From positions 186,001-250,000 of the forward strand of contig JAGTQZ010000004.1 of assembly GCA_018396705.1 (NCBI GenBank): a stretch of DNA of 64,000 nt, given 5' to 3'. Positions 8,791 to 17,445 of this stretch are shown here, in pieces. The position numbers and the translations under genes are program-made. This DNA is from Candidatus Bathyarchaeota archaeon. Lineage in GTDB: Archaea > Thermoproteota > Bathyarchaeia > Bathyarchaeales > Bathycorpusculaceae. Positions within the stretch are counted from its first letter, which is position 1. Each line of letters begins with the position of its first letter. The notes under the pieces were generated by a model. It ran no database searches. It was not told where the DNA came from and worked only from the letters and a program-made list of their open reading frames with translations.

Positions 8791-9233
8791 GGAATTAACC
8801 CAATTTCTCTACAGAATTCCACTATTTCCTTCGGATTTGCCCTTCTAAAGTGAATCCGTAAATGTATGGGGTCTGCCATGCAAAGTTTAACCTCGTTTAA
8901 ATAGGCTGACTGTTTGTCAAGTCTCAAATATAGACATCCCTTATCAAGATGTTGTTCAATTTCGCTGGCCAGAACTTTCCTGTCTAAACTGTTTAGGGTT
9001 GAAGTCAATTTCTGCAAAAAAGCTTGGATGGTCTCCTTCTCCCTTATTTTTGCTTCAAAAAGCGTTATCGGGTTTCCATGGTGTCCACTCAAGTTTGACT
9101 TTTTAAAAGTTATGTTTTCAGAAACCTGCGGTGGAAATATGTTCCGTGCAGCTGTAAGAACTTTGTCTTCGTCTTCCGTTGCATGGGCGAATACTCTTAT
9201 TTCAATGTAATTTATGGGGACTTTAGAGGACAA
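8787..9233 (-). CDS. COG1325 RNA-binding protein (predicted exosome-associated)
   Basis: The 148-residue protein belongs to the archaeal COG1325/PF01877 RNA-binding family, long predicted to be linked to the exosome because of its gene neighbourhood. It has IEIRVFAHATEDEDKVLTAA at the N-terminus and LYLRLDKQSAY followed by DPIHLRIHF toward the C-terminus. The start is TTG. The stop overlaps the rnp3 start by 4 bases. The surrounding RNase P and ribosomal protein genes support a role in RNA processing; the biochemical function is not established. Confidence 0.86.
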   Translation of the reverse strand: MSSKVPINYIEIRVFAHATEDEDKVLTAARNIFPPQVSENITFKKSNLSGHHGNPITLFEAKIREKETIQAFLQKLTSTLNSLDRKVLASEIEQHLDKGCLYLRLDKQSAYLNEVKLCMADPIHLRIHFRRANPKEIVEFCREIGLIP

Positions 9234-9242
9234 AACTGCTCA

Positions 9243-9521
9243 TCACGTTTCTCTCTTTTCCTTCTTTCCTCTTTTAGTTTTCTCCTTTGCTTCTTCTTTT
9301 TTGGATTTAGTTTTTTCGCTTTTACCTTCCTTTTCTAAAATCTTCTTGAGGTTTTCAATGTTTTCCGTGTGCACTGTTCTCCTTCTTGAGTCCACTGGTA
9401 TTCTAAGCATTAAGGCTTGTTTTTTGTTTAATCCTGCCTCTTTCAACTCGCCTAGACTGAAGCCCTTCCCCGTACGCTGTTTCCCATTTTTCTTGAAAAC
9501 CAATGGCCTAACAATGTGCAT
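9243..9521 (-). CDS. rpl13e: Large-subunit ribosomal protein eL13
   Basis: The 92-residue protein shows the eL13 pattern GKGFSLGELKEAGL and ALMLRIPVDSRRRT. It ends in a long Lys/Glu-rich tail (residues 65-92), likely disordered and rRNA-binding. eL13 is absent from most Euryarchaeota and present in TACK archaea, which is one reason for the lineage suggestion. The gene sits 5 bases after eL15 and 9 bases before the COG1325 gene. Confidence 0.92.
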   Translation of the reverse strand: MHIVRPLVFKKNGKQRTGKGFSLGELKEAGLNKKQALMLRIPVDSRRRTVHTENIENLKKILEKEGKSEKTKSKKEEAKEKTKRGKKEKRET

Positions 9522-9526
9522 AAATG

Positions 9527-10102
9527 TTACTCCTTTGTAGCTGCTTTTTTGCTTGGTCTAGCTTTTTCTGCACCTCGTCCTTTCTTCCGTAGGCCCCTAA
9601 CTTTTTTGCCTGCGCTTGTCAACCCTCTGAAGACGCGGCCCCTGTGCTGTTTTTGGCATATCCAGTTTACGTCTTTATCCGATTTTATAGCTGGATGACT
9701 GGGGTCAACCATTATAACTTCAAACCATTTGAAGCGTCCGTCTTCGCCAACCCAGTAAGAGTTTAAAACCTCAAGATTCGGAAACTTTCTTGCAGCTTGT
9801 TCCTCAGCTATAAGCCTCAAACTTTTAGCTGGCTTGTATTTTCTAACACCCATCCTTTTTGGTCTTCTTCCAGACCTTGGCCGCTGTTTGCGTAGCCCTC
9901 CTCGTCTCACGCGTACGCGGACTACAATAAAGCCTTGCTTAGCCTTGTATCCAAGCTTTCTGGCTCTATCTAAACGTGTGGGCTTTTCGATGCGAACCAC
10001 CGCAGGTTGTCTACGCCAATCTATGAGTCTCTGCCGCATCAACTCTTCAACAAAGGATTCTCCCGGCTTTTTCCAAGCTTCCGCAATATACTTATATGCC
10101 AA
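9527..10102 (-). CDS. rpl15e: Large-subunit ribosomal protein eL15
   Basis: The 191-residue basic protein begins [12 protein letters not shown] and carries [20 protein letters not shown] and [20 protein letters not shown], all characteristic of eL15. The start is TTG with a GAGGTG site 6 bases upstream. It heads the translation/RNA-processing operon eL15-eL13-COG1325-rnp3-rnp2. Length is normal for archaea. Confidence 0.95.
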   Translation of the reverse strand: MAYKYIAEAWKKPGESFVEELMRQRLIDWRRQPAVVRIEKPTRLDRARKLGYKAKQGFIVVRVRVRRGGLRKQRPRSGRRPKRMGVRKYKPAKSLRLIAEEQAARKFPNLEVLNSYWVGEDGRFKWFEVIMVDPSHPAIKSDKDVNWICQKQHRGRVFRGLTSAGKKVRGLRKKGRGAEKARPSKKAATKE

Positions 10103-10224
10103 TCTTTCACCTCGCCCCTAGTTTATGGTTCAACCAAACCGGTTACATCCCAGCGGATTTTTCATCCGCTCACGGGCTTCAAGATTCATCAACTACAAAA
10201 TAAAGTTTTCCAAAAAGCAAACGC

Positions 10225-10905
10225 TTACTTACCCAACTTGTCTTCAAGCTTGGCATTTTTAACAAGTAGATATCCACTCTGGCCTTTCCAAACAGTTTCA
10301 GCTTCGACAATTCTCAGTTTTTTACTAAAAAATGGGGCGTCAAGCACTAAAGTTTCATACTCACCCCCCTCCCCCACAAGAGAAACACCGAATGCTCTTT
10401 TCAAATCAATTAAAGCCTTAACTGTATCCGCGTTAATTCTTCTGCCGAGCCATTCTTTTGAAAATCCATAGGCGTAGATGCCTGTGATAATAACTTCAAA
10501 ATTTAGAGCTAAAATTTCTTCCAAAATTTTCTGTTCGTCTTCCCCCCAAAGTGGGGCTATAAACTTTAAGTTTAATTGTTCACAGAGCTTCTCTATTCTT
10601 GTTTTTTGGTAGTTGGATGCGATAGCACCGCAAACTAGTCCCTCAACGTCAAGTCTGGCAACCAAATTTTTCAGATCTTCAACTTCAACTTCCTTTATTC
10701 CTGAAGTTTCGCCTTTTATAAGGGGCAACCCTACAGCCTCAGCGAACAAATTTATCAGATGCATGTTGGGATAATGGAACATCCAACTGTCCTCCCTCGC
10801 CGGAATCATACTTACAAGATATTTTACCTCATAGCCGCCTTTCAGAACCCTGTAGAGGGCGAGGGTGGAGTCTTTTCCACCAGTGGCTAAAACTGCTACT
10901 CGCAT
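10225..10905 (-). CDS. dph6: Diphthine--ammonia ligase family ATP pyrophosphatase (Dph6-like)
   Basis: The 226-residue protein is an alpha-hydrolase/ANH-type PP-loop enzyme. The N-terminal ATGGKDSTLALYRVL is the ATP pyrophosphatase loop. GEGGEYETLVLDAPFF near residue 190 is the Dph6/MJ0570 family signature. The family amidates diphthine on elongation factor 2, the last step of diphthamide synthesis. The gene is 6 bases downstream of geranylgeranyl reductase, though no functional link between the two is obvious. Confidence 0.85.
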   Translation of the reverse strand: MRVAVLATGGKDSTLALYRVLKGGYEVKYLVSMIPAREDSWMFHYPNMHLINLFAEAVGLPLIKGETSGIKEVEVEDLKNLVARLDVEGLVCGAIASNYQKTRIEKLCEQLNLKFIAPLWGEDEQKILEEILALNFEVIITGIYAYGFSKEWLGRRINADTVKALIDLKRAFGVSLVGEGGEYETLVLDAPFFSKKLRIVEAETVWKGQSGYLLVKNAKLEDKLGK

Positions 10906-10911
10906 GATTTT

Positions 10912-12270
10912 CTACTCTAAAAGTTTTGACTTTGCCTCGTTAAACAGCGCCTCAGTTTTTAGACGCCACTTTTCAAAATCCTTCGGCGTTTTTGGATAAC
11001 TCCTATAGTGGGCCTTAACTTTGTTCATGAGGTTTACGGTGATCCTTAACTTGTTTAAGAAACCGATGCGCCTGATCCCTTTAAACACCCGTTTGGCTGT
11101 TTCCGTTATTTTGAGGCTAAAGTCTTCGCCTAGACCAGCCCTTAAAACGTCCTCTTCTGTTAGCAATTGATATTTCATGCCATAGTTTAGATCCTCATCC
11201 TTGCATGTTAACAGCAGCAGCCTGAAAACATCAAGCCCAGCCTGCTTAGTCCCGTAATTCTCCATATACTTAAGGTTGTATGACCACAAACTGTTTTGGC
11301 TAACGTCGCCCTTTCCTAAGGCTTCAACTATGGTTTTTCCAGCCAAATAACCGCTCAACATGGATGGCCCTATACCACCGCCATGAATTGGATTTACAAG
11401 ACATGCTGCGTCTCCTGTTATTATTACGCCGTTTCCAACCATGTTGTCCAACGGTCTACGAGTAGGATCATACCACGCGCCAGCATGCAGTAACAGCGAC
11501 TCTTCAAAAATGGGTTTGGTTAAAACGTAATCATAAAACTGTTTTTTTGGATGTGGAAAGTCACCCCGCATGCAGATGCCTAAACCAGCGTTTACTTTTG
11601 CGCTGCCTTTGTAGAAAATCCAAGTATAGCCTCCTGGTGTCACTTTCTGATTAAGGTAGATTTCACAATAGCTTTTGTCCGTGGTTTCCTGCTTTAACTG
11701 CCTTATCTCCCTATAGCAAGCCTCAACATCCTCTTTTAAAATTTCGTTCTCTATCATCATTTCCCTTGGAAGCTTTCGTCTTATAACCGCTAAGAAACCG
11801 CTTGCATCCACAATGGTTTTTCCTTCAAATCGAAGTTTTTCACCAGTCTTCATGTTTTTTGCCGAGACTCCAATCACGTAGCCTTTCTCAATTACTGGTT
11901 CAAGACACTGAGTGGAGTCATACAGTGTTGCGCCTTCATCCATCGCCAACTTCAAAAGCCATTGCCCGAAAAGTCGTCTATTCAGCAAGTAACCAGAAAA
12001 ATCTTCGTGTTTAACAGTGAAAACGGTTTCTAAGTCAGGCGAGTAAATTTTGACCCCCTCTATTTGTTTTTCAAGTTCGCCATGTTGGGGCGGCGTCAAA
12101 CCTAAAGCCTTTAGATGATGCTCACCTAGGGCATCCCCGCAGATTTTTTCACCTATTTCTCTTTGGCTTTTTCTTTCAATTATGCAAACTTTTAATCCGG
12201 CCTCGGCTGCTGTTTTTGCGGCTAAACAGCCAGCTGTCCCGGCGCCTACGACTACGACGTCGTACCTCAT
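10912..12270 (-). CDS. Geranylgeranyl reductase family flavoprotein
   Basis: The 452-residue FAD enzyme reduces the double bonds of the geranylgeranyl chains in archaeal membrane lipids, or of a related isoprenoid. The N-terminal Rossmann motif VVVVGAGTAGCLAAK is followed by EKICGDALGEHHLKALG, the CG-containing family block. GGYTWIFYKG is near residue 220, and the second FAD motif VIITGDAACLVNPIHGGGIG is near residue 295. ATG at 12270 is preferred over the TTG two codons upstream because GGGAG lies 8 bases before it. Several paralogues are normal in archaea, so the exact lipid or quinone substrate is open. Confidence 0.88.
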   Translation of the reverse strand: MRYDVVVVGAGTAGCLAAKTAAEAGLKVCIIERKSQREIGEKICGDALGEHHLKALGLTPPQHGELEKQIEGVKIYSPDLETVFTVKHEDFSGYLLNRRLFGQWLLKLAMDEGATLYDSTQCLEPVIEKGYVIGVSAKNMKTGEKLRFEGKTIVDASGFLAVIRRKLPREMMIENEILKEDVEACYREIRQLKQETTDKSYCEIYLNQKVTPGGYTWIFYKGSAKVNAGLGICMRGDFPHPKKQFYDYVLTKPIFEESLLLHAGAWYDPTRRPLDNMVGNGVIITGDAACLVNPIHGGGIGPSMLSGYLAGKTIVEALGKGDVSQNSLWSYNLKYMENYGTKQAGLDVFRLLLLTCKDEDLNYGMKYQLLTEEDVLRAGLGEDFSLKITETAKRVFKGIRRIGFLNKLRITVNLMNKVKAHYRSYPKTPKDFEKWRLKTEALFNEAKSKLLE

Positions 12271-12325
12271 TTGCAAGTCTCCCTTTCCGGTTTGATTTTA
12301 CAACTTTTCGCCTAGTACTAAACTT

Positions 12326-12829
12326 TTACTTCTTCTTAAGTCCTCTCAATGATATTGGTATAGCGGTTGTCTCCTTTAAAGTGTCAAAAACCATGCAAGT
12401 CAAAGTTTTCTCTATGCCTTTAACTGTGCGGAGTTTATCCACCACAAACTTTCCAACGGCATCTACATCCTTCTCCTTGACTTTTATTAGGATATCCCAA
12501 TCCCCAGATATTATGTGAACTTCTTGAACTTCTGGAAACTTTGATATTTGCTCTGCAATAGCCCTCTGGGATAAAGGTGCCTCTTCCTTGTCTGTTCTGT
12601 AGGAGAAGGACGCCAAAATGAATGCTGTTACTCCGAAATCCAGTTTTTTATGGTTTAGGATTGCCCTATACTCCTTTATTATGTCTTGCTGCTCCATCCG
12701 TTTCATTTTTGCGAAAACCGTCGTTATAGGCGAGCCTATTTTTTGGGCTATTTCTCTAGCTGTCATGCGGCAATTTTCTTGCAGCAACGCTAATATGGCT
12801 AAGTCCTTTTCGTCAAGTTTAGCTTCCAT
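12326..12829 (-). CDS. Lrp/AsnC family transcriptional regulator
   Basis: The 167-residue protein has an N-terminal winged helix (LDEKDLAILALLQENCRMTA, then REIAQKIGSPITTVFAKMKR). The C-terminal RAM/AsnC ligand-binding domain includes VQEVHIISGDWDILIKVK. Such regulators form dimers or octamers and respond to amino acids or similar small molecules. A box A-like ATTTAAGCTT lies just upstream (12851-12860, minus). The gene precedes the geranylgeranyl reductase gene by about 55 bases; regulation of that operon is possible but not shown. Confidence 0.9.
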   Translation of the reverse strand: MEAKLDEKDLAILALLQENCRMTAREIAQKIGSPITTVFAKMKRMEQQDIIKEYRAILNHKKLDFGVTAFILASFSYRTDKEEAPLSQRAIAEQISKFPEVQEVHIISGDWDILIKVKEKDVDAVGKFVVDKLRTVKGIEKTLTCMVFDTLKETTAIPISLRGLKKK

Positions 12830-13222
12830 GTGTAAAAATTACAGAAACTCAAGCTTAAATAGTTATCCATTTGAGAAAGTGCATAATTTAAATGAAAAAT
12901 TTAATAATTACTGACTGTATAAATTTAAACCTACCGAGGTTGCCACGCTACAGACGTTTCAGATGCAGCGAAACCCCAAAAGTTCCGAGAAGATTCTCAG
13001 AATCAGAAGGGTGCTTGGGCATTTTAAAGACTAACAGGTTTATTTGCGGATTTGAAAGCGTTTTGAACGTCGTTCCATTCCCAAAGGCTGCTGGAATATC
13101 ATTTCTATGACAAAATTGTGTTAAAGTATTTATTTGCAATCTAGATTAGTGATTCATAATTGTTAATTATATTTATGGGTGAAGTGGGGAACGTAAAGCC
13201 AAAAAGGAAGGCGTAAGGGCTG
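12830..13222. other. 393-base intergenic region without a convincing gene
   Basis: It holds the Lrp promoter at one end and a box A (TTAATTATATTTATGG, about 13160-13175) for the gene at 13223 at the other. Between them are several small self-complementary runs: GTTTC/GAAAC (12956-12974), GAGAAgaTTCTC (12987-12998) inside CCCAA/TTGGG (12975-13019), and CGTTttgAACG near 13060. Short open frames here look random. A small RNA is possible but unsupported. Confidence 0.35.
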
Positions 13223-13474
13223 ATGATGAAAAGAGTTGCCGCCAAAAAAACGGCGGTTTACCTAATTGACTTGACAAAAATTGATGGAGACGGTGCATTT
13301 CGATGCCCCAAATGTGGGGTGATAATATCTCCAGACGATGAAAGTGATGAAATATACGAGATAGTGGACACGAAAGTTGTAGGAACAGAGTTGGCGGAGC
13401 TTGTTCTACAGTGCAAGAAATGTGGCAGCACCATAAGGCTGGTTGGTTTCCTGCAACAACAAACCATAATTTAG
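13223..13474 (+). CDS. Zinc-ribbon protein of unknown function
   Basis: The 83-residue protein has a single zinc ribbon. FRCPKCGVIISPDDE (around residues 26-40) and VLQCKKCGSTIRLVGF (around residues 62-78) supply the two CxxC knuckles. I do not recognise a named function. It begins with two ATG codons, preceded by AGGG. A clear box A lies about 50 bases upstream, so it is probably transcribed alone. Comparable small ribbon proteins bind nucleic acid or partner proteins; this is only an analogy. Confidence 0.78.
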   Translation: MMKRVAAKKTAVYLIDLTKIDGDGAFRCPKCGVIISPDDESDEIYEIVDTKVVGTELAELVLQCKKCGSTIRLVGFLQQQTII

Positions 13475-13493
13475 CCTGCAAAATTGGCAGCTT

Positions 13494-13733
13494 TTAGAAA
13501 CTATTTTCTCTTTCAAATTTTCGGCTTACAGTAACAAAAACAAGCCATAATATAACCCCATAGAAGGCAGCGTTGAAAACTGCGCCGATCCACTCTCGAT
13601 GTTCAGTTGCAAAGTTTCCGATTAAGCTGCAAAAGATGTTTCCTGGAAACATAGGCGTCGGGATTAGAAGCGACGCTGCTAAGAAAATTATGAAGAAAAC
13701 CAGTAGGATGGGTGTTCCTTTCAAAGTTTTCAC
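13494..13733 (-). CDS. Small two-helix membrane protein, unknown
   Basis: The 79-residue product has two hydrophobic spans (around residues 8-27 and 53-70) joined by a loop containing PTPMFPGNIFC, and a charged C-terminus (SRKFERENSF). There is no recognised family. The start is GTG without an obvious Shine-Dalgarno site. It could be leaderless or mis-called, but the length and hydrophobic pattern are better than chance. Confidence 0.5.
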   Translation of the reverse strand: MKTLKGTPILLVFFIIFLAASLLIPTPMFPGNIFCSLIGNFATEHREWIGAVFNAAFYGVILWLVFVTVSRKFERENSF

Positions 13734-13810
13734 TTGGGTGTTTGTTTATGTCCATATGTTTCCAGCATATTGATATTTAATAAACATTACTGTACAATTG
13801 AAGAACAAAA

Positions 13811-14938
13811 CTACAATCCCAAGAAAAACTCTTTGAGAAAGATAATTAACTCGTACACTAAGTCAAACAGAAATGAGGAGAGAACGAAAATTGCCACTAG
13901 AATGATCACCAAAAGCTTTCTACTCCCGGAGAGTTCTGAGACATCGTCAAGGGGGCCTGGGTGTCTAAACATGGACATAAACATGACAAAAATGGCCATT
14001 GGTAGGCTTACGAAGGCTAGGAATGCTATCGAAAGAACTGTTAAAACAGCACGGGTTTTCTCGCCGAAAAGGGATCTGGCAACGTGGCCTCCATCAAGCA
14101 TGGCTGCTGGCATCAAATTAAGCATTGTGACAAATAGGCCTACCCATCCAGCAAAAGCCACTGGATGCAATTTGATTACTTGAATATAGTCTGGTCCAGG
14201 CTGATTCTGCATTGGAGGTTGTGGTTTTACAAAAAGCAGGGCTATTCTGAAAAAAAGTAATGCTGGAAGAGTTGAGGTTTCTCGCGGAACCCAATCGTAA
14301 ACTGAAAAGTGTAACCCGATAACTGTAACTATGGCAGATACTATGAAGCCAAATATTGGACCGCTTACGCCGATGTCGAAGAGCGAGTCTTTGTTCGGTG
14401 GAAGCGACTTCTGCATTATCACTGCTCCGAAAGTTCCTATACCCGCAAAGTAGCCTAATGGTGGCGGCCCGGGTATAAAGTATGGTGGTGTAGCCTCCAC
14501 TCCCTCTTTGGTAGCTGTCAATTTGTGTCCAATTTCATGCAGTCCAAGAACCGCCATTATGGCTATGGTGAAGGTTAATCCGCCGACCAGCGGGTCAATA
14601 AGTCCTTCGGATAAAATGTATCCAGTTACAAATGTTGTTCCTATGGTTGCGAACAGAAGCAACCAATTAACGAGAACATTACTCGGCTTGGATGGCGGTT
14701 TCTGCAAAATCTTTAAGATGATTCTTCCGTCGATTTTTCGCAGAACTGCCATTAAACCCATTGGTTCCAAAGTTTTGAGCAAGCGCAGAAAGGACTGTTT
14801 TGTTTCCTGGGGCTGTTTTAAATAGAAGGTTGGAACACTGTGTTCTAATAGGGCATCCTCTATCTGGAAGTGCATGGAAACCGTTTCCTTTAGTTTTTCA
14901 AACTCTGCTTGAGTTGTTATGTTTGTTTCTTCGGTCAT
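13811..14938 (-). CDS. Site-2-type metalloprotease (M50 family)
   Basis: The 375-residue membrane protease has a cytosolic N-terminal region of about 120 residues. The zinc site LHEIGHKLTA follows near residue 152, and the third metal ligand is in LMPAAMLDGGHVARSLFG near residue 280. Several hydrophobic segments surround these motifs, ending in a C-terminal span. It is predicted to cleave membrane-anchored substrates in regulated intramembrane proteolysis. The gene is divergent from the surface-protein gene at 15095. The N-terminal domain has no recognised fold but is common in archaeal relatives. Confidence 0.9.
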   Translation of the reverse strand: MTEETNITTQAEFEKLKETVSMHFQIEDALLEHSVPTFYLKQPQETKQSFLRLLKTLEPMGLMAVLRKIDGRIILKILQKPPSKPSNVLVNWLLLFATIGTTFVTGYILSEGLIDPLVGGLTFTIAIMAVLGLHEIGHKLTATKEGVEATPPYFIPGPPPLGYFAGIGTFGAVIMQKSLPPNKDSLFDIGVSGPIFGFIVSAIVTVIGLHFSVYDWVPRETSTLPALLFFRIALLFVKPQPPMQNQPGPDYIQVIKLHPVAFAGWVGLFVTMLNLMPAAMLDGGHVARSLFGEKTRAVLTVLSIAFLAFVSLPMAIFVMFMSMFRHPGPLDDVSELSGSRKLLVIILVAIFVLSSFLFDLVYELIIFLKEFFLGL

Positions 14939-15022
14939 GGCTTTATTTTCCTTTGAGGTTGTGACTGTTTTAGTAAATGTTTCGTGATAGAAAAGTTTAT
15001 TGGATGGTGATCGTCGTTTTCA

Positions 15023-15056
15023 GGTTCGGATTCTGAACCCCTAAAAACTTTTTAAT
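15023..15056 (+). promoter_or_regulatory. Promoter of the surface-protein gene with an adjacent inverted repeat
   Basis: A box A-like AAAACTTTTTAATA (15043-15056) lies about 40 bases before the ATG at 15095. Directly upstream is GGTTC-ggattct-GAACC (15023-15039), a perfect 5-bp inverted repeat placed where an activator or repressor would sit. Regulation is inferred. Confidence 0.45.
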
Positions 15057-15094
15057 AACAAAACATCGCACAAACCATCTGAGCGTGAAACAAA

Positions 15095-17404
15095 ATGAAT
15101 AAGAAAAAATTAGCACCATTAGTCATGACCAGCCTATTAATAATATCAACACTGCTAGTAGTTGCATATCAAGGCATCGTGAGCGGTAGCCCCGATCCAC
15201 AACACACAGCAACAGTCACACCCACAACAACCACTGTTCCAACAGTCAAACTTACATTTAACGTAACATGTAAGGCTGAATCTATAAATAAAACAAGCAT
15301 AATTCTACCGACAGGCTTTACTCGGATAAGCGCACGTGCCTTAAATGACACAGGTAACTGGACCTGCTCGTGGGTAAGTGGGACAAATTCTTACAACTTC
15401 TCCATAGGGGCGGGTAGCAATGTCCCAGATTTGGTAGCAAATCAATGGACTAGATTTGAGGTCACTGTGCAGTGGTCGGCTACTCCACCGATAACCGTCA
15501 AGTTTGGTGTAGACACATTTAGTGAGACTACTGCAAGTGCTAACAACACAATTTGGCTTACCGTAACCTTTAACCCTCAATTCGCCGCCACAATAACACC
15601 ATCCCTTGTTCAGGGCGGCAAAAGCTACAATTTCAATGTAACAGTTAAGAACCTAGCCTCGAGTACCGGTCTCGGAGTGGTTAACATAACTTATCCAGAC
15701 GGGTGGACTTTTAACGCTATAGTGAATTATGGCGGCAGCAGACCGTGGTCAGCAATCCACGACGCATCTGCTAAAACCTTTAAGCTTTCAGGTCCAAACC
15801 TACTGATAGGCGAATACGTCTGGATATTAGTCAACATGACCACACAATCGTCAACTGCGGATCCCGTTAATTGGACTGTCGCAGCTTGGGATATAAGTGG
15901 AACTCCTCTCGGAACCCGCAACCTCCCCGTAACCGTTGACGGAGACCCTCCAACTATCGCAATAAGCCAGCCTCCATCTGGTGGTTATTATAGTGTCGGC
16001 GCTGGGAAGAGAATATGGATAAATGGGACGGTGAAAGACGACCTAAACATAACAAAGTATGGAATAACTTTGACCATTAATGATACAAGATTCGAGCGTG
16101 TGGTCTACACAATGGGCGCCAACCACTCCATATACCAATTCGCTTTTGCCAACAAAACAGCAATTCCAGACGGCAAACTTGTTGTAAAGATAACTGCTGT
16201 GGATGCTTCTGGGCGTACCAAGTCAGAGGAGAGAACAACTACAATCGACAACACTGCACCAAAGCCGGTATACATTAAAGTTCTAGATCAAGGTGATGGC
16301 GAACTGCCATACGTTTCCGGCGTATACTGGATGGGAGCAAACACAACACATATACGAGTTAAAGCTGCATTCTATAACCCCGCCATACCCATAACTGGCT
16401 ATATCTACCTTAACTCGACACGCTATGATTTTAGTAACGAAACTGCCACAAATCCAGCCCTTAATGTGACTGGCTCCAACTATGTGATTCTCAAAATAAC
16501 CCTAGTTGACAGTGCCACGCCAACCAAAAACAATTTCACGAGAACATGGGAAATCAAAAGAGACCAAGTAAAACCGTCCGCTCCAACGTTTACGGTTCAG
16601 CCAATCTGCGGCGGAGCAATAGTAAAGGCTTTGACGGCAACAGATAACGTTGGAGTTTTAGGTTTCAAAGTTTACATTAATGGAACCCCTGTAACAGTAA
16701 CTCTTATGGAACTTAAGGCATCAACATTAACCAATGTAGGCGATCATCGAACATTTTCCGGCTTCCTAGTCCTCAATTTGGAGAGCTATGCTGGCAAAGC
16801 TGCAAACATAACTATCGCGGCTGTGGACTACGGCTCTAACGTGGGTTCAGCAGTCTCCACGGTAATTTCAGTTCCAAAGGGCACATGGCATCCAGTTGAG
16901 CTCTACTCAGGATGGAATCTGATTTCACTCCCTCTGATTCCAAACAGCACGGCGGCATCTGACATTTACTCGCTGATACTAAAGCAGGGAGAAGATGGAG
17001 TAACAGTCACCTACAACTTTGATAACACGGCTAAATCATGGATCATGAACCCAACCACCATGACCGATGGGAAAGGCTACTGGATCCACATGAAAGCCTA
17101 CGACGTCCTAATAGTGCAAGGCTTGCCAACACCAGAACCGCCGGCCCTGCCAACCACGTACCATCTGCCAGCAGGATGGTGTCTTGCAGGATTCACCGAA
17201 ACAACCGACATGGCTGCAGACGAGTATCTGGAAAGCCTTGAACCGGGAAGCTACTTCCGATGGCTTTACGTGTGGAATGCGGCAACGCAAAGCTGGACCA
17301 TGATTGACACTAAATCAGGGTCTGCTGATACACTGTATCCAGGGCAGGCCTTCTGGATATACCTCTACCAAGACCAAGACTTGATCCCGCCAATCTCACC
17401 ATAG
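15095..17404 (+). CDS. Secreted Ig-like surface protein with duplicated C-terminal module
   Basis: The 769-residue protein starts with an export signal (basic MNKKK, hydrophobic to about residue 30). It then consists of several beta-rich Ig/CARDB-like segments, one beginning near TITPSLVQGGKSYNFNV and one near PPTIAISQPPSGGYY. It is rich in N-x-S/T sites, as expected for an archaeal glycoprotein. The last 180 residues hold a module present twice: SGWNLISLPLIP ending in GYWIHM, then AGWCLAGFTETT ending in FWIYLY. There is no C-terminal membrane anchor, so it is probably released or held by other surface proteins. It may form an operon with the next gene. Confidence 0.78.
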   Translation: MNKKKLAPLVMTSLLIISTLLVVAYQGIVSGSPDPQHTATVTPTTTTVPTVKLTFNVTCKAESINKTSIILPTGFTRISARALNDTGNWTCSWVSGTNSYNFSIGAGSNVPDLVANQWTRFEVTVQWSATPPITVKFGVDTFSETTASANNTIWLTVTFNPQFAATITPSLVQGGKSYNFNVTVKNLASSTGLGVVNITYPDGWTFNAIVNYGGSRPWSAIHDASAKTFKLSGPNLLIGEYVWILVNMTTQSSTADPVNWTVAAWDISGTPLGTRNLPVTVDGDPPTIAISQPPSGGYYSVGAGKRIWINGTVKDDLNITKYGITLTINDTRFERVVYTMGANHSIYQFAFANKTAIPDGKLVVKITAVDASGRTKSEERTTTIDNTAPKPVYIKVLDQGDGELPYVSGVYWMGANTTHIRVKAAFYNPAIPITGYIYLNSTRYDFSNETATNPALNVTGSNYVILKITLVDSATPTKNNFTRTWEIKRDQVKPSAPTFTVQPICGGAIVKALTATDNVGVLGFKVYINGTPVTVTLMELKASTLTNVGDHRTFSGFLVLNLESYAGKAANITIAAVDYGSNVGSAVSTVISVPKGTWHPVELYSGWNLISLPLIPNSTAASDIYSLILKQGEDGVTVTYNFDNTAKSWIMNPTTMTDGKGYWIHMKAYDVLIVQGLPTPEPPALPTTYHLPAGWCLAGFTETTDMAADEYLESLEPGSYFRWLYVWNAATQSWTMIDTKSGSADTLYPGQAFWIYLYQDQDLIPPISP

Positions 17405-17445
17405 CCCCACTTTTCTTTACCCTTTCCAAATATGGAGGCAAAGAT

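Noticed and set aside
12892-13110. Short open frame and its antisense partner in the Lrp upstream region
   Set aside because: Neither has a ribosome site or motif; the stretch contains many small inverted repeats that can create open frames by chance.
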